46,827 nucleotides of DNA from positions 1 through 46,827 of the forward strand of contig JACAAY010000034.1 of assembly GCA_013377095.1 (NCBI GenBank). The letters are read 5' to 3'. Source of the DNA: Desulfuromonadales bacterium. GTDB taxonomy: Bacteria; Desulfobacterota; Desulfuromonadia; Geobacterales; Pseudopelobacteraceae. Under the pieces are notes generated by a model. The model saw only the letters and a program-made list of their open reading frames with translations. It searched no databases and was not told where the DNA came from. Numbering within the stretch: position 1 is the stretch's first letter; the number at the start of each line of letters is the position of its first letter. Below, in pieces: positions 1 to 8,290 of this stretch. A program made the position numbers and the translations under genes.

Positions 1-512
1 GGCGTAGGGGACACCACACCACCCACTTCACGGACAACGCCACCCACCGTGATGCCGAATATTTGCAGCAGAGCCCTGGCCACGGCTCCAACAGCCACAC
101 GCACCGCAGTTTCACGGGCGCTGGAGCGTTCCAGTATATTGCGCAGATCGCTGTGACTGTACTTAAGTGCACCGCTCAGATCGGCGTGACCGGGGCGGGG
201 ACGTGTCACCGCCAATGCCGCATTACGGAACTCAGGTAACGGCGACATCTTCTGGCTCCAGTTTTCCCAATCACGGTTTTTCACCACCAGGGTAACCGGC
301 GAGGCCAGAGTTTCACCCCAGCGGACACCCGAAAGTATCTCCACCTGGTCCTTTTCAATCTTCATCCGGTCGCCACGGCCATACCCTTGCTGGCGACGGG
401 ACAACTCAAGGTTGATTCCCTCAATCAGCAGAGGAACCCCGGCCGGCATCCCTTCAATAATAGCGGTCAATTGTGGTCCATGGGACTCACCCGCAGTCAG
501 GTAACGAAGCAT
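1..512 (-). CDS. aroC: Chorismate synthase, partial (3' part outside window)
   Basis: Converts 5-enolpyruvylshikimate-3-phosphate to chorismate, the last step of the shikimate pathway, using reduced FMN; cytosolic. The reverse strand reads [21 protein letters not shown], the family's N-terminal signature (AGESHG), followed by GYGRGDRM and the [13 protein letters not shown] region with the SSARETA motif, all typical of AroC. About 170 codons are present and the C-terminal half lies beyond base 1. The start at 512 is the conserved family start; a GGAGG lies 13 nt upstream, slightly far. No other gene is visible between it and ppk (172 nt). Confidence 0.95.
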   Translation of the reverse strand, partial: MLRYLTAGESHGPQLTAIIEGMPAGVPLLIEGINLELSRRQQGYGRGDRMKIEKDQVEILSGVRWGETLASPVTLVVKNRDWENWSQKMSPLPEFRNAALAVTRPRPGHADLSGALKYSHSDLRNILERSSARETAVRVAVGAVARALLQIFGITVGGVVREVGGVVSPT

Positions 513-684
513 AGAAATGACAAAACCTCCATCAATATGAAGAACATCGGGCAAAATAGCATTGATGACGCGCACACGGCAAGGCAAAACGCCTTTCAGA
601 GGCGATTGCCGGATGTGAAACAAGATTTATGGGGCAATCCCTGCGGAAGATCTCCGTGATACTCCTGAAAAAAGTGTTCCCGGT

Positions 685-2886
685 TCAGTTTTTCTTCTTT
701 TTCTGTTTGAGTGAATCTTTCAGCCGTTTCGCGGTGCGGGATATCATGATCCGATGACTGCCATCGGTTGCTGTATCTCCGATCGGGACACGTTGAATGT
801 AATTTCCGTCCGGCTGCATATCCCATGCTGAACGTTGATCCTCCATTTGCGTATCAAGCATGACACGCAACTCTTTCATCAACTGGGGATCCTCAACCGG
901 ACAGAGCACTTCAACCCTGGCTTCAAGGTTACGTTTCATGGCATCGGCCGACGCTATGAAAAACTCCTCGGCGCCACCGTTACGGAAATAATAGATGCGG
1001 GCATGCTCCAGAAAACGTCCCACTACACTGATCACCCGTATATTTTCTGAAAGACCGGGGATTCCCGGACGCAAGCGACAGGTATCACGAACAATCAGAT
1101 CAACCCGTACACCCGCCATGGAGGCGCTATACAACGCCCTGACGATATCGCCGTCTTCCAGAGCATTCATCTTAAACTGTATCAACCCTCCCCCCCGCTC
1201 CTGCTGTATATGCACCTCTCTTTCAATTCTTGTCAGGAGAGCCTTTTTCAAAAAGTGGGGGGCTGGCGACAACTTGCTGTAGTTCCGCTTTGCCACAAAG
1301 CCGGTGGTCAGATAGTTGAACAGCTCCGTAACATCATGGGCAATGGCTGTGTCGCAGGTCAGCAGACCAACATCGCTGTAGATACGGGCCGTCTCGGTGT
1401 GATAGTTGCCGGTGCCGATATGCACATAGCGGCGCAGGCCGTTATAATCCTGTCGAACGACCATGATAATCTTGCAGTGGGTTTTAAGGCCAACCACGCC
1501 GTACGTGACATGGATACCTGCCTCCTCCATATACTCTGCCAGACGGATATTGGCTGCTTCATCGAAACGTGCCTTGAGTTCAACGACCACTGCCACCTGT
1601 TTGCCATTGTTGGCCGCCTGGACCAGGGCATCGATAATACGCCCCTTGCTGGAGGTTCGGTAGAGGGTCATTTTGATACCGCGCACCTTGGGGTCCTCGG
1701 CCGCCTCGCGAAGAAAGCGTTCCACCGATGAAGAAAACGATTCGTACGGGTGCTGCAACAGGATCGAACCGGCATCCCGAATAATGTGAAATATGCTGTT
1801 CCGGCTCTGCAACTGATGGTGGTCGATGGGGTGATGGGGGGGGTCATGCTTGCGGGGGTGATCAAGTGCGGCCAACTCGAACAGATCGCGCATTGCAAGC
1901 ATTCCGGGAACCTCAAACACGTCGCTAACCTCATCCAGTTCTAATTCCGCCGCCAAACGCCCTCTGTGGTGCGGGTCCATTCCGGTGCAAATCTCAAGCC
2001 GCACAATCGGCGCGAATTTGCGCTCCTTCAGTTCCGATTCGATCATGGCCAGCAGATCATCGGCTTCCTCTTCATCTTTTTCCGTTATGGCGTTGCGGGT
2101 AACACGGAATATTTCACAAGAGACCACCTCCATCCCCGGAAAGAGCAAGTCAAGATTGTTCATCATCACATCTTCTATCCGTACGAAACGATCACCTTTT
2201 CCAACCGGCAGGAATCTGCGGGAACCCAGACCGATGGGGACCTTGATGCGCGCCAGCGAGGCGTTTTTCAACCGAGGATACCGCACCGAAACCAGTAAAT
2301 TCAGCGAAAGGTTCGAGATAAACGGAAAGGGATGAGCCGGATCGATTGACTGGGGAGTTAAAAGAGGAAAAATATTATTCAGAAAATGCTCCCGGAGCTG
2401 CTTCTTTTCCTTTGGAGACAATCCAACATATTCTTCAATTTCGATATTTTTATCTTCCAGTATGGCGCAGACTTCACGAAAAAGTTCAACCTTTCTGGAT
2501 TCAAGTTTTCGAACCAATTCATAGCATTCCACAACCTGCTGGCGAGGAGTGCGCCCGTCCAACGTCAACTCCCGAAACCCGGCTCCAATCTGCTGTTTGA
2601 GACCTCCGATACGCTTCATGAAAAACTCGTCCAGATTTGCACTGACTATGGCTATGAACTTGACCCTTTCCAGCAGAGGGGTCCGCGGGTCTTCAGCTTC
2701 ATGTAATACGCGTTGATTGAACGCCAGCCAGGTCAATTCGCGGTTGAGATACCATGTGCTGTCCGAAAGATCAAACTCGGTCTTGGGTATAATCTTTTTC
2801 TTGTCCTTTTTGACTTCAACCTCTTCCGTAGCAGGGCACCCATCGGAATTATCCGTTTTCGGTTGATATTCAGACGATATTATCAC
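685..2886 (-). CDS. ppk: Polyphosphate kinase 1
   Basis: Reversibly polymerises the ATP gamma-phosphate into inorganic polyphosphate. 733 residues from the chosen start. PPK1 domains run in order: N-terminal helical domain (SANLDEFFMKRIGG), middle domain, and two PLD-like catalytic domains. Visible active-site pieces are MTLYR near 410, KTHCKI with the presumed phospho-histidine near 470, and HIGTGNYH near 490. The open frame extends upstream to 3024, but that would overlap the next gene. A GTG at 2886 has GGAGA (2894-2898) 7 nt upstream and fits the family length, so it is chosen. The C-terminus ends in a lysine-rich tail. The gene lies downstream of, and on the same strand as, the zinc-ribbon gene. 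Confidence 0.95.
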   Translation of the reverse strand: MIISSEYQPKTDNSDGCPATEEVEVKKDKKKIIPKTEFDLSDSTWYLNRELTWLAFNQRVLHEAEDPRTPLLERVKFIAIVSANLDEFFMKRIGGLKQQIGAGFRELTLDGRTPRQQVVECYELVRKLESRKVELFREVCAILEDKNIEIEEYVGLSPKEKKQLREHFLNNIFPLLTPQSIDPAHPFPFISNLSLNLLVSVRYPRLKNASLARIKVPIGLGSRRFLPVGKGDRFVRIEDVMMNNLDLLFPGMEVVSCEIFRVTRNAITEKDEEEADDLLAMIESELKERKFAPIVRLEICTGMDPHHRGRLAAELELDEVSDVFEVPGMLAMRDLFELAALDHPRKHDPPHHPIDHHQLQSRNSIFHIIRDAGSILLQHPYESFSSSVERFLREAAEDPKVRGIKMTLYRTSSKGRIIDALVQAANNGKQVAVVVELKARFDEAANIRLAEYMEEAGIHVTYGVVGLKTHCKIIMVVRQDYNGLRRYVHIGTGNYHTETARIYSDVGLLTCDTAIAHDVTELFNYLTTGFVAKRNYSKLSPAPHFLKKALLTRIEREVHIQQERGGGLIQFKMNALEDGDIVRALYSASMAGVRVDLIVRDTCRLRPGIPGLSENIRVISVVGRFLEHARIYYFRNGGAEEFFIASADAMKRNLEARVEVLCPVEDPQLMKELRVMLDTQMEDQRSAWDMQPDGNYIQRVPIGDTATDGSHRIMISRTAKRLKDSLKQKKKKN

Positions 2887-2953
2887 TAAAATTTCTCCAA
2901 GGTATTTGTTGCAGGCGTGGCGACACAAGAGTTCTTCCGAGTTAATTTCATAA

Positions 2954-3787
2954 TTACAGCTTAACCTGTGAAACGATCTTTTTGTCGTGGAGAAAACGAT
3001 CCAGAAGGGCAAGGGGAATACCAAACAGTGCCGTCAGAAGTACCATGTTGATGAGTTGCACAAAATAGCCGCCAACCGAATGAGGAATCGGCTGCAACAC
3101 CCAACTGACAAAGCAGACCAACAGATAGAGCGGTACAAAAGCAATCATTACACGAATGAGAATGACCAGAGCTTTAAGCGCCGGGGCCTGGCACCGAAGA
3201 AAAAAATACACCGTCACCATGATCACCGTTCCATACAGCACTTTCATCCAGGGCATCAAGCCATAACGGAAAAACACATACAATGATGAAACATGCTCGT
3301 CGCGCTGGGTGAAGATTTGCTCCTTTATTTCGTCTGTATTGTAGTCGAGCAAACCCATTATTCCCATGCATACAATAACCGCTGCAGCCACACCACATCC
3401 CCACCCGACCAGGTTTACCGGATTCAGACTGTCCATTACTACGGCAACGGGGGAGACAATTTCTTCCGGGGGAGGATCAAGGGCACCCTGACCATGCTTC
3501 ACGTTGAGCAATTCCTGTTCCCTTACCATGCGCTGTTCCTCGCGTTGCCGTTCAAGAAAGGTTTTTATAATGGCTCCGCACTTTGGACAGACATCAAAGC
3601 GCTCCTCTCCAAATGAACTGTAGTTGCATGCCGGACAGGTATCAACCAGAAAACTCGAAGTATCACGCGGTTTCATCACGGTAAAACCATGCTTGCAGCG
3701 GGGACAGTTAAAAAATCGCCCCTCCTCGGGTATGGCATGAGAGGGGACAGTCCCACTGGCATTACAATTTGGACATTCAATTTTCAT
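2954..3787 (-). CDS. MJ0042-type zinc-ribbon membrane protein
   Basis: 277 residues. The N-terminus holds an MJ0042-type zinc ribbon (CPNC at about 5-8, CPRC about 20 residues later), followed by a second ribbon (CPAC...CPKCG). A charged linker precedes about four hydrophobic segments in the C-terminal half, so it is probably an inner-membrane protein with a cytosolic zinc-binding head. Start: the ATG at 3787 has GGGG 7 nt upstream and begins MKIECPNC; two upstream in-frame ATGs are less well placed. It lies 67 nt upstream of ppk on the same strand and may be co-transcribed. Function is unknown. Such ribbons are common in delta-proteobacterial proteins; the family is recognised but the role is not. 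Confidence 0.75.
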   Translation of the reverse strand: MKIECPNCNASGTVPSHAIPEEGRFFNCPRCKHGFTVMKPRDTSSFLVDTCPACNYSSFGEERFDVCPKCGAIIKTFLERQREEQRMVREQELLNVKHGQGALDPPPEEIVSPVAVVMDSLNPVNLVGWGCGVAAAVIVCMGIMGLLDYNTDEIKEQIFTQRDEHVSSLYVFFRYGLMPWMKVLYGTVIMVTVYFFLRCQAPALKALVILIRVMIAFVPLYLLVCFVSWVLQPIPHSVGGYFVQLINMVLLTALFGIPLALLDRFLHDKKIVSQVKL

Positions 3788-3869
3788 TATCATACCCCAA
3801 CTAAAAGATGTGACTCCTTGGCTTGACAACGGTTACTTCCTGAAAACATACAAAAACTTCTCCCCAAAT

Positions 3870-3888
3870 CCAATGAATTTTTCATTGG
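3870..3888. repeat. Perfect 8-bp inverted repeat in the divergent promoter region
   Basis: CCAATGAA, a TTT loop, then TTCATTGG. It sits in the roughly 370-base gap between the divergently transcribed zinc-ribbon gene and the DUF4388 gene. No T-run follows, so an operator or mRNA hairpin is likelier than a terminator. The rest of the gap is AT-rich without a recognisable gene. Confidence 0.4.
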
Positions 3889-4155
3889 CACTGCAGTCCC
3901 GGTTCCGCCCAAGGTACCACACATAAAAAGCAGAGATCGGAAAAAGGATAATAAACGTATAAATTTAGACACTTAACAAATGTTGTTGTATGGAAAAATT
4001 AAAAACTTGCCTGATGGTAGTTTTTGTATGAAAATTTGAAAGCCATATTACGGTAGCGAAACACTCCACACACCCAGTTTACGCACTGCAGCGGAATCCA
4101 CACCACAATACTCCAATACTGCTGCAATTCTGAAAATCGAGAGGGAGAAGACGGA

Positions 4156-5922
4156 ATGTCCTTTGCAGGCGACCTGGAACATTTACCCATAGTCGATGTC
4201 ATTCAGCTGCTTCATGCCACAAAAAAAACAGGTACCCTGTATCTCAGAAGTCACAAGGGTGAAAGTCAGCTCGCATTTAATGACGGCTATATCGTCAGCG
4301 CAAACCATGTACACAACAACATACGCATCGGTCAAATCCTGGTGGAAATGGACTCCATCACCCCTGAACAACTGGAACAGGCGCTCCACCTTCAGACTAT
4401 AGTCGGCGCCGAGCGTAAACCACTGATTGCGACCCTCATCGAGGGGGGGCATATTGATCGTCAAACCGCCTTTTCCGGTCTGGAAACCCTTATCGAACTG
4501 ACTATCGTTGAGATACTGACCTGGAATAGCGGTACGTTTGCACTTGATGTCGATTCTACGGTGGTATGTGACGAATACCGCTATTTCCCAGAAACACTCA
4601 AGCAGGATATTTTTCTCAACACCCAGAACATTTTGATGGATGCTCTGAGAATATACGATGAAAAAATGCGCGATGGAACGCTGCAACAGGGAACCTTTTT
4701 ACCGGTGCAACCTCCAAAAGACATACCGGAAAGCACCATTATAACCCCGGACATCCTGGGTCTGGAAGACCTTGACAGCATGGTTAAGAAAATTCCCGAT
4801 GTGTTTTTGGGGTTAAAAGAGTATGACGCAACTGAAATTCATCGCCAGAAGTTACGGGAGACCGTACAGGAGTTGCCACAAGCCGATCACGACCGACTCC
4901 TGTCCCTGCTGCTCGAATTTTCCGGAACAACTGGTACGGATGAAGAACGACCCGAAACAGCTCCTCCACTGGCTGTTATCATCTTCACCAGTGACACTCT
5001 CATCGAACACCTGGTTTCGACCGTATGCAAACACGAAGGAATTTTTGTTTTCTCCACCGACGATGGGGGCAACCTCGATCTGATCATTGACCAGTCCTTT
5101 GCCAAAGAACTTGTACCTCTTCTCGTTATCGATGCACCACTGGAGAACGTGGGTCGTTTTTCCTCCGCTGAAATCATTACGTTGTTGCAACAAAAACGTG
5201 AAAAATATCCTCATATTGCAATTCTTCAGCTTGTGGCGCCCCACGACTGCGAGTTTCCCCTCTGTGCTTTACAGTCGGGTGTCCGCACAATTCTGACCAG
5301 ACCGGTCAAATGTGATCCGGATGGTTCTTTTGTGGAAACAGCAATAAAATTCATGAAGACGTTTCACCTCACCCTGCAAAAAACGTATTCCAGCAGCGAT
5401 CAGATTTTGCGGCGGTTCAAAGAGTGTATCCATAAACTGGGTTCCTTGCGGAACATTCCGGAAGTGGCATTTGTAGTGCTTGAATTTGCGTCAGCCATGT
5501 TCGAGCGAACCATCACCTTTGTTGTCGCCAATAACGAACTGATTGCCGAAAAAGGATTCGGCATTCAGGGTGACAAGAGCGCCGGTGCAACGCCACCGTT
5601 GCTTTTCACCATCCCCTTGGAACAATCGTCTGTTTTCCAGGATGTCATCGGCAGTGGGCATTATTTCTACGGACAGTGTAATGATGCAATCGTTCGTCAG
5701 CACCTTCACTCAAAAATCGGAACACCCCACATCCCCAAGTTGCTGCTCATGCCCATCAAAACCTTTGGAAAAGTAATTGCACTCATTTACGGTGACTTTG
5801 GCGTAATGACCGGATCACCGCTCCAGATCGACCTCCTGGACATCGCTGCGCGGCATGCCGGGCTGCTGCTTGACAACAACCTGTATCGCAAAAAGCTTTT
5901 TGCACTCTCTCAGCCGTCGTAA
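4156..5922 (+). CDS. DUF4388 (PATAN-like) domain protein with C-terminal GAF-like region
   Basis: 588 residues. The N-terminal third (MSFAGDLEHLPIVDVIQLLHATKKTGTL...) is a clear DUF4388 domain, followed by a helical region resembling the MglII-type segment ('GQILVEMDSITPEQLEQAL'). The middle resembles a receiver-like fold with no obvious phospho-acceptor set. The last 170 residues look like a GAF domain. No membrane segments. In Geobacter-type and myxobacterial genomes such proteins are signalling or scaffold components. Start ATG follows GGGAG with good spacing. The stop is 33 nt before the PilT-like gene, so the two are probably one operon and the protein may act with type IV pilus motor function (inference). 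Confidence 0.8.
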   Translation: MSFAGDLEHLPIVDVIQLLHATKKTGTLYLRSHKGESQLAFNDGYIVSANHVHNNIRIGQILVEMDSITPEQLEQALHLQTIVGAERKPLIATLIEGGHIDRQTAFSGLETLIELTIVEILTWNSGTFALDVDSTVVCDEYRYFPETLKQDIFLNTQNILMDALRIYDEKMRDGTLQQGTFLPVQPPKDIPESTIITPDILGLEDLDSMVKKIPDVFLGLKEYDATEIHRQKLRETVQELPQADHDRLLSLLLEFSGTTGTDEERPETAPPLAVIIFTSDTLIEHLVSTVCKHEGIFVFSTDDGGNLDLIIDQSFAKELVPLLVIDAPLENVGRFSSAEIITLLQQKREKYPHIAILQLVAPHDCEFPLCALQSGVRTILTRPVKCDPDGSFVETAIKFMKTFHLTLQKTYSSSDQILRRFKECIHKLGSLRNIPEVAFVVLEFASAMFERTITFVVANNELIAEKGFGIQGDKSAGATPPLLFTIPLEQSSVFQDVIGSGHYFYGQCNDAIVRQHLHSKIGTPHIPKLLLMPIKTFGKVIALIYGDFGVMTGSPLQIDLLDIAARHAGLLLDNNLYRKKLFALSQPS

Positions 5923-5955
5923 CCAGAGAATCTACTGATCATAAAAAGGGCAGTC

Positions 5956-7026
5956 ATGGATATACACATATTAAATCAGATTCTGGAAATTGCCTTTCAG
6001 AAAAAAGTTTCAGACCTCCACTTTGAAGTGGATAACCCGCCCTTTTTTCGGGGTCGGGGGCAGCTTATCCGCTCCAAAATGCAGAATCTGACCGCAAAAG
6101 ATACTGAATTCATTGCAACACAGATTCTCGAGCAGAACAATCGCCAGATCAACAGTGATTTCAAGGAGATGGATGCTTCCTATGCGTTGCCCAGCGGCGG
6201 ACGTTTTCGCGCCAGTGTCTTCAAGCAACGGGGATATTTCGGCATCATCATGCGCGTTATCCCCCCCTATATCAGCACCTTTCAGGAGCTGAATCTGCCC
6301 CCGGTTCTGGGAGAGATCGTCAAGGCTCCCAATGGACTGATTCTTGTCACCGGACCCACGGGAAACGGAAAATCAACAACCCTTGCATCGATGATCAGAT
6401 GTATTAATGAGCAGCAAAGCTACAACATCATCACCATCGAAGATCCCATCGAGTTTCTTTTTTCCTCTGATAGGAGCTGTATCATACAGAGAGAAGTGGG
6501 GATTGATACCAGCAGCTTTAAAAATGCCCTGAAAGCCGCGTTGCGTATGGACCCGGATGTGATCATGGTGGGTGAGATGCGTGACACGGAGACGATTGAT
6601 GCCTGCATCAAGGCAGCTGAAACCGGTCACCTGGTTTTGACAACGCTTCACACCCAGGGAGCGCTTGCCACCATCAACCGGATCATCGGCAATTTTCCGC
6701 CGGACACCCAGGAAATTATCCGCCAAAGACTAGCTGATATACTTGTTGCAACGATATCCCTGCGTCTGATCAAGGATAAAACAGGCGAGCGGATTCTACC
6801 GGTTGTTGAGATAATGCGCGCCACCACAACGGTTCAGGCGTGTATCCGGGAGGGGCGCCTCAGCGAACTGGAAAAACATATTGAGAACGGAAGTTCCCAA
6901 TACCAGATGCAGACACTGGATCAACATCTGATACAGCTCTACAGACAGGGCCAGATAACCATTGAGGATGCGAAACGGCTGACCCACTCCATGGACCTGG
7001 AACGTAAGCTGATGTTTGACAATTAA
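5956..7026 (+). CDS. PilT/PilU-like type IV pilus retraction ATPase
   Basis: 356 residues, the family's usual length. Hexameric secretion-type ATPase powering pilus retraction at the inner membrane. Visible: N-terminal PAS-like part with SDLHFEV, Walker A GPTGNGKST (133-141; PilT usually has S in place of N), Asp box IEDPIEF (about 161-167), Walker B region VIMVGEMRD (202-210), and His box TGHLVLTTLHTQGA (about 224-237). It pairs with the preceding DUF4388 gene. The C-terminal AIRNLI-type motif of PilT is not evident, so PilU or another paralogue is possible. It converges with the dehydrogenase gene 34 nt downstream. Confidence 0.88.
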   Translation: MDIHILNQILEIAFQKKVSDLHFEVDNPPFFRGRGQLIRSKMQNLTAKDTEFIATQILEQNNRQINSDFKEMDASYALPSGGRFRASVFKQRGYFGIIMRVIPPYISTFQELNLPPVLGEIVKAPNGLILVTGPTGNGKSTTLASMIRCINEQQSYNIITIEDPIEFLFSSDRSCIIQREVGIDTSSFKNALKAALRMDPDVIMVGEMRDTETIDACIKAAETGHLVLTTLHTQGALATINRIIGNFPPDTQEIIRQRLADILVATISLRLIKDKTGERILPVVEIMRATTTVQACIREGRLSELEKHIENGSSQYQMQTLDQHLIQLYRQGQITIEDAKRLTHSMDLERKLMFDN

Positions 7027-7060
7027 CCTGTATGAAGAGGGACGCTTGAGAGTTGGCGTT

Positions 7061-8053
7061 TCACGGGTTGGATGGAAGATACTTTGCGTTGACCACGTTT
7101 ATTGGCGCCCCGCTCAAAAATGACGCCACATTGGCAGCAACAATTCCTACCAGCCTCTTTCGCGCGGCCAGAGACGCCCATGCAATATGGGGGGTAATAA
7201 TACAGTGTGGAGCGGTCAGAAGGGGATTGTCGCTCCGCATGGGTTCGTGGCTGACAACATCCAGCCCGGCGCCAGCAATCGTACCGGCGTGAAGCGCCTC
7301 TGCCAGATCAGCCTCATTCACCAGCCCTCCACGGGAAGCATTGATCAAAAAGGCACTCGGTTTCATTTTCGCCAAGAGTTCCGCATTCACGAAACCGTTA
7401 TTTTCAGGTAGTTGCGGACAATTGAGACTGACCACGTCCGCGGCGGCAAAGAGTTCGTCCAGTGATACGAATTGAACCGCCAACGAGCCGGAATCCCGCG
7501 GAATCCGCGGGGCATGGGCGATGACCCGCATGCCGAATGCGGTTGCGATTCTGGCCACGGCCCTCCCCGTGGCTCCGTAACCGACAATTCCGACTGTCAG
7601 ACCACTCAATTCGACAATGGACGTCTTGCAGAAGCAAAAATCAGGACAGCTTTCCCACTCTCCCGCTTTAACGGCAGCGTCATGGACGCCCACCGCAACT
7701 GTCAACTCCAGCAATAGCGCGATAACCGTCTGGGCAACCGATTCGGTGGAATAGGCAGGCACATTGGACACCGGTATTCCGCGCCGGCCAACGGTTTCCA
7801 GATCAACATTGTTGTATCCCGTGGCCAGAATCGAAATATATTTAAGTTTCGGCAATAAATCCAAGGTTGCAGCGTCAAGCATACATTTACTGGTTAGAAT
7901 GATATCCGCGTCCTTGGCACGCTCCACAATCAACTCGGTGGGGGTGCGATCAAAAACCGTACATTGTCCGAGAGCCTCCAGGGGGGTCCAGGGGTTATCA
8001 CCGGGATTTATGGTATGGCCATCCAAAATTACAATACGGGGGTTTTCATGCAT
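7061..8053 (-). CDS. D-2-hydroxyacid dehydrogenase (glycerate/hydroxypyruvate type)
   Basis: 330 residues. NAD-dependent oxidoreductase of the D-isomer 2-hydroxyacid family, interconverting 2-oxoacids and D-2-hydroxyacids. Rossmann motif VGIVGYGATG (about 154-163); catalytic Arg in NASRGG (about 241), Glu in VVSHEP (about 270), His in TPHIAWAS (about 289). The VPAYSTESVAQ segment resembles glycerate dehydrogenases (HprA). Start: the ATG at 8053 has AAGGA 10 nt upstream, whereas an in-frame ATG at 8062 would have only 2 nt of spacing. Substrate is not certain. Divergent from pgpH with about 240 nt between. Confidence 0.85.
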   Translation of the reverse strand: MHENPRIVILDGHTINPGDNPWTPLEALGQCTVFDRTPTELIVERAKDADIILTSKCMLDAATLDLLPKLKYISILATGYNNVDLETVGRRGIPVSNVPAYSTESVAQTVIALLLELTVAVGVHDAAVKAGEWESCPDFCFCKTSIVELSGLTVGIVGYGATGRAVARIATAFGMRVIAHAPRIPRDSGSLAVQFVSLDELFAAADVVSLNCPQLPENNGFVNAELLAKMKPSAFLINASRGGLVNEADLAEALHAGTIAGAGLDVVSHEPMRSDNPLLTAPHCIITPHIAWASLAARKRLVGIVAANVASFLSGAPINVVNAKYLPSNP

Positions 8054-8290
8054 GGTGTACATATCCTTGATTGTGATACACTAACGTTAAAATCATAAGT
8101 TTATCTCCTGGAAAGTCAAGCTCAATAACCGATGACATATCTATCACAGCCACCAGTCGCCAACCCTTTCAAGAATGCCAACACATATGTTGACACCTCA
8201 TTCGTTTAGAGATATCTTTAAAAATCTGATTTCAAACACTTACGTGTCCCTCAAGCACCTCAACCGCTCCATGTTTCGCACTGACAGGAT

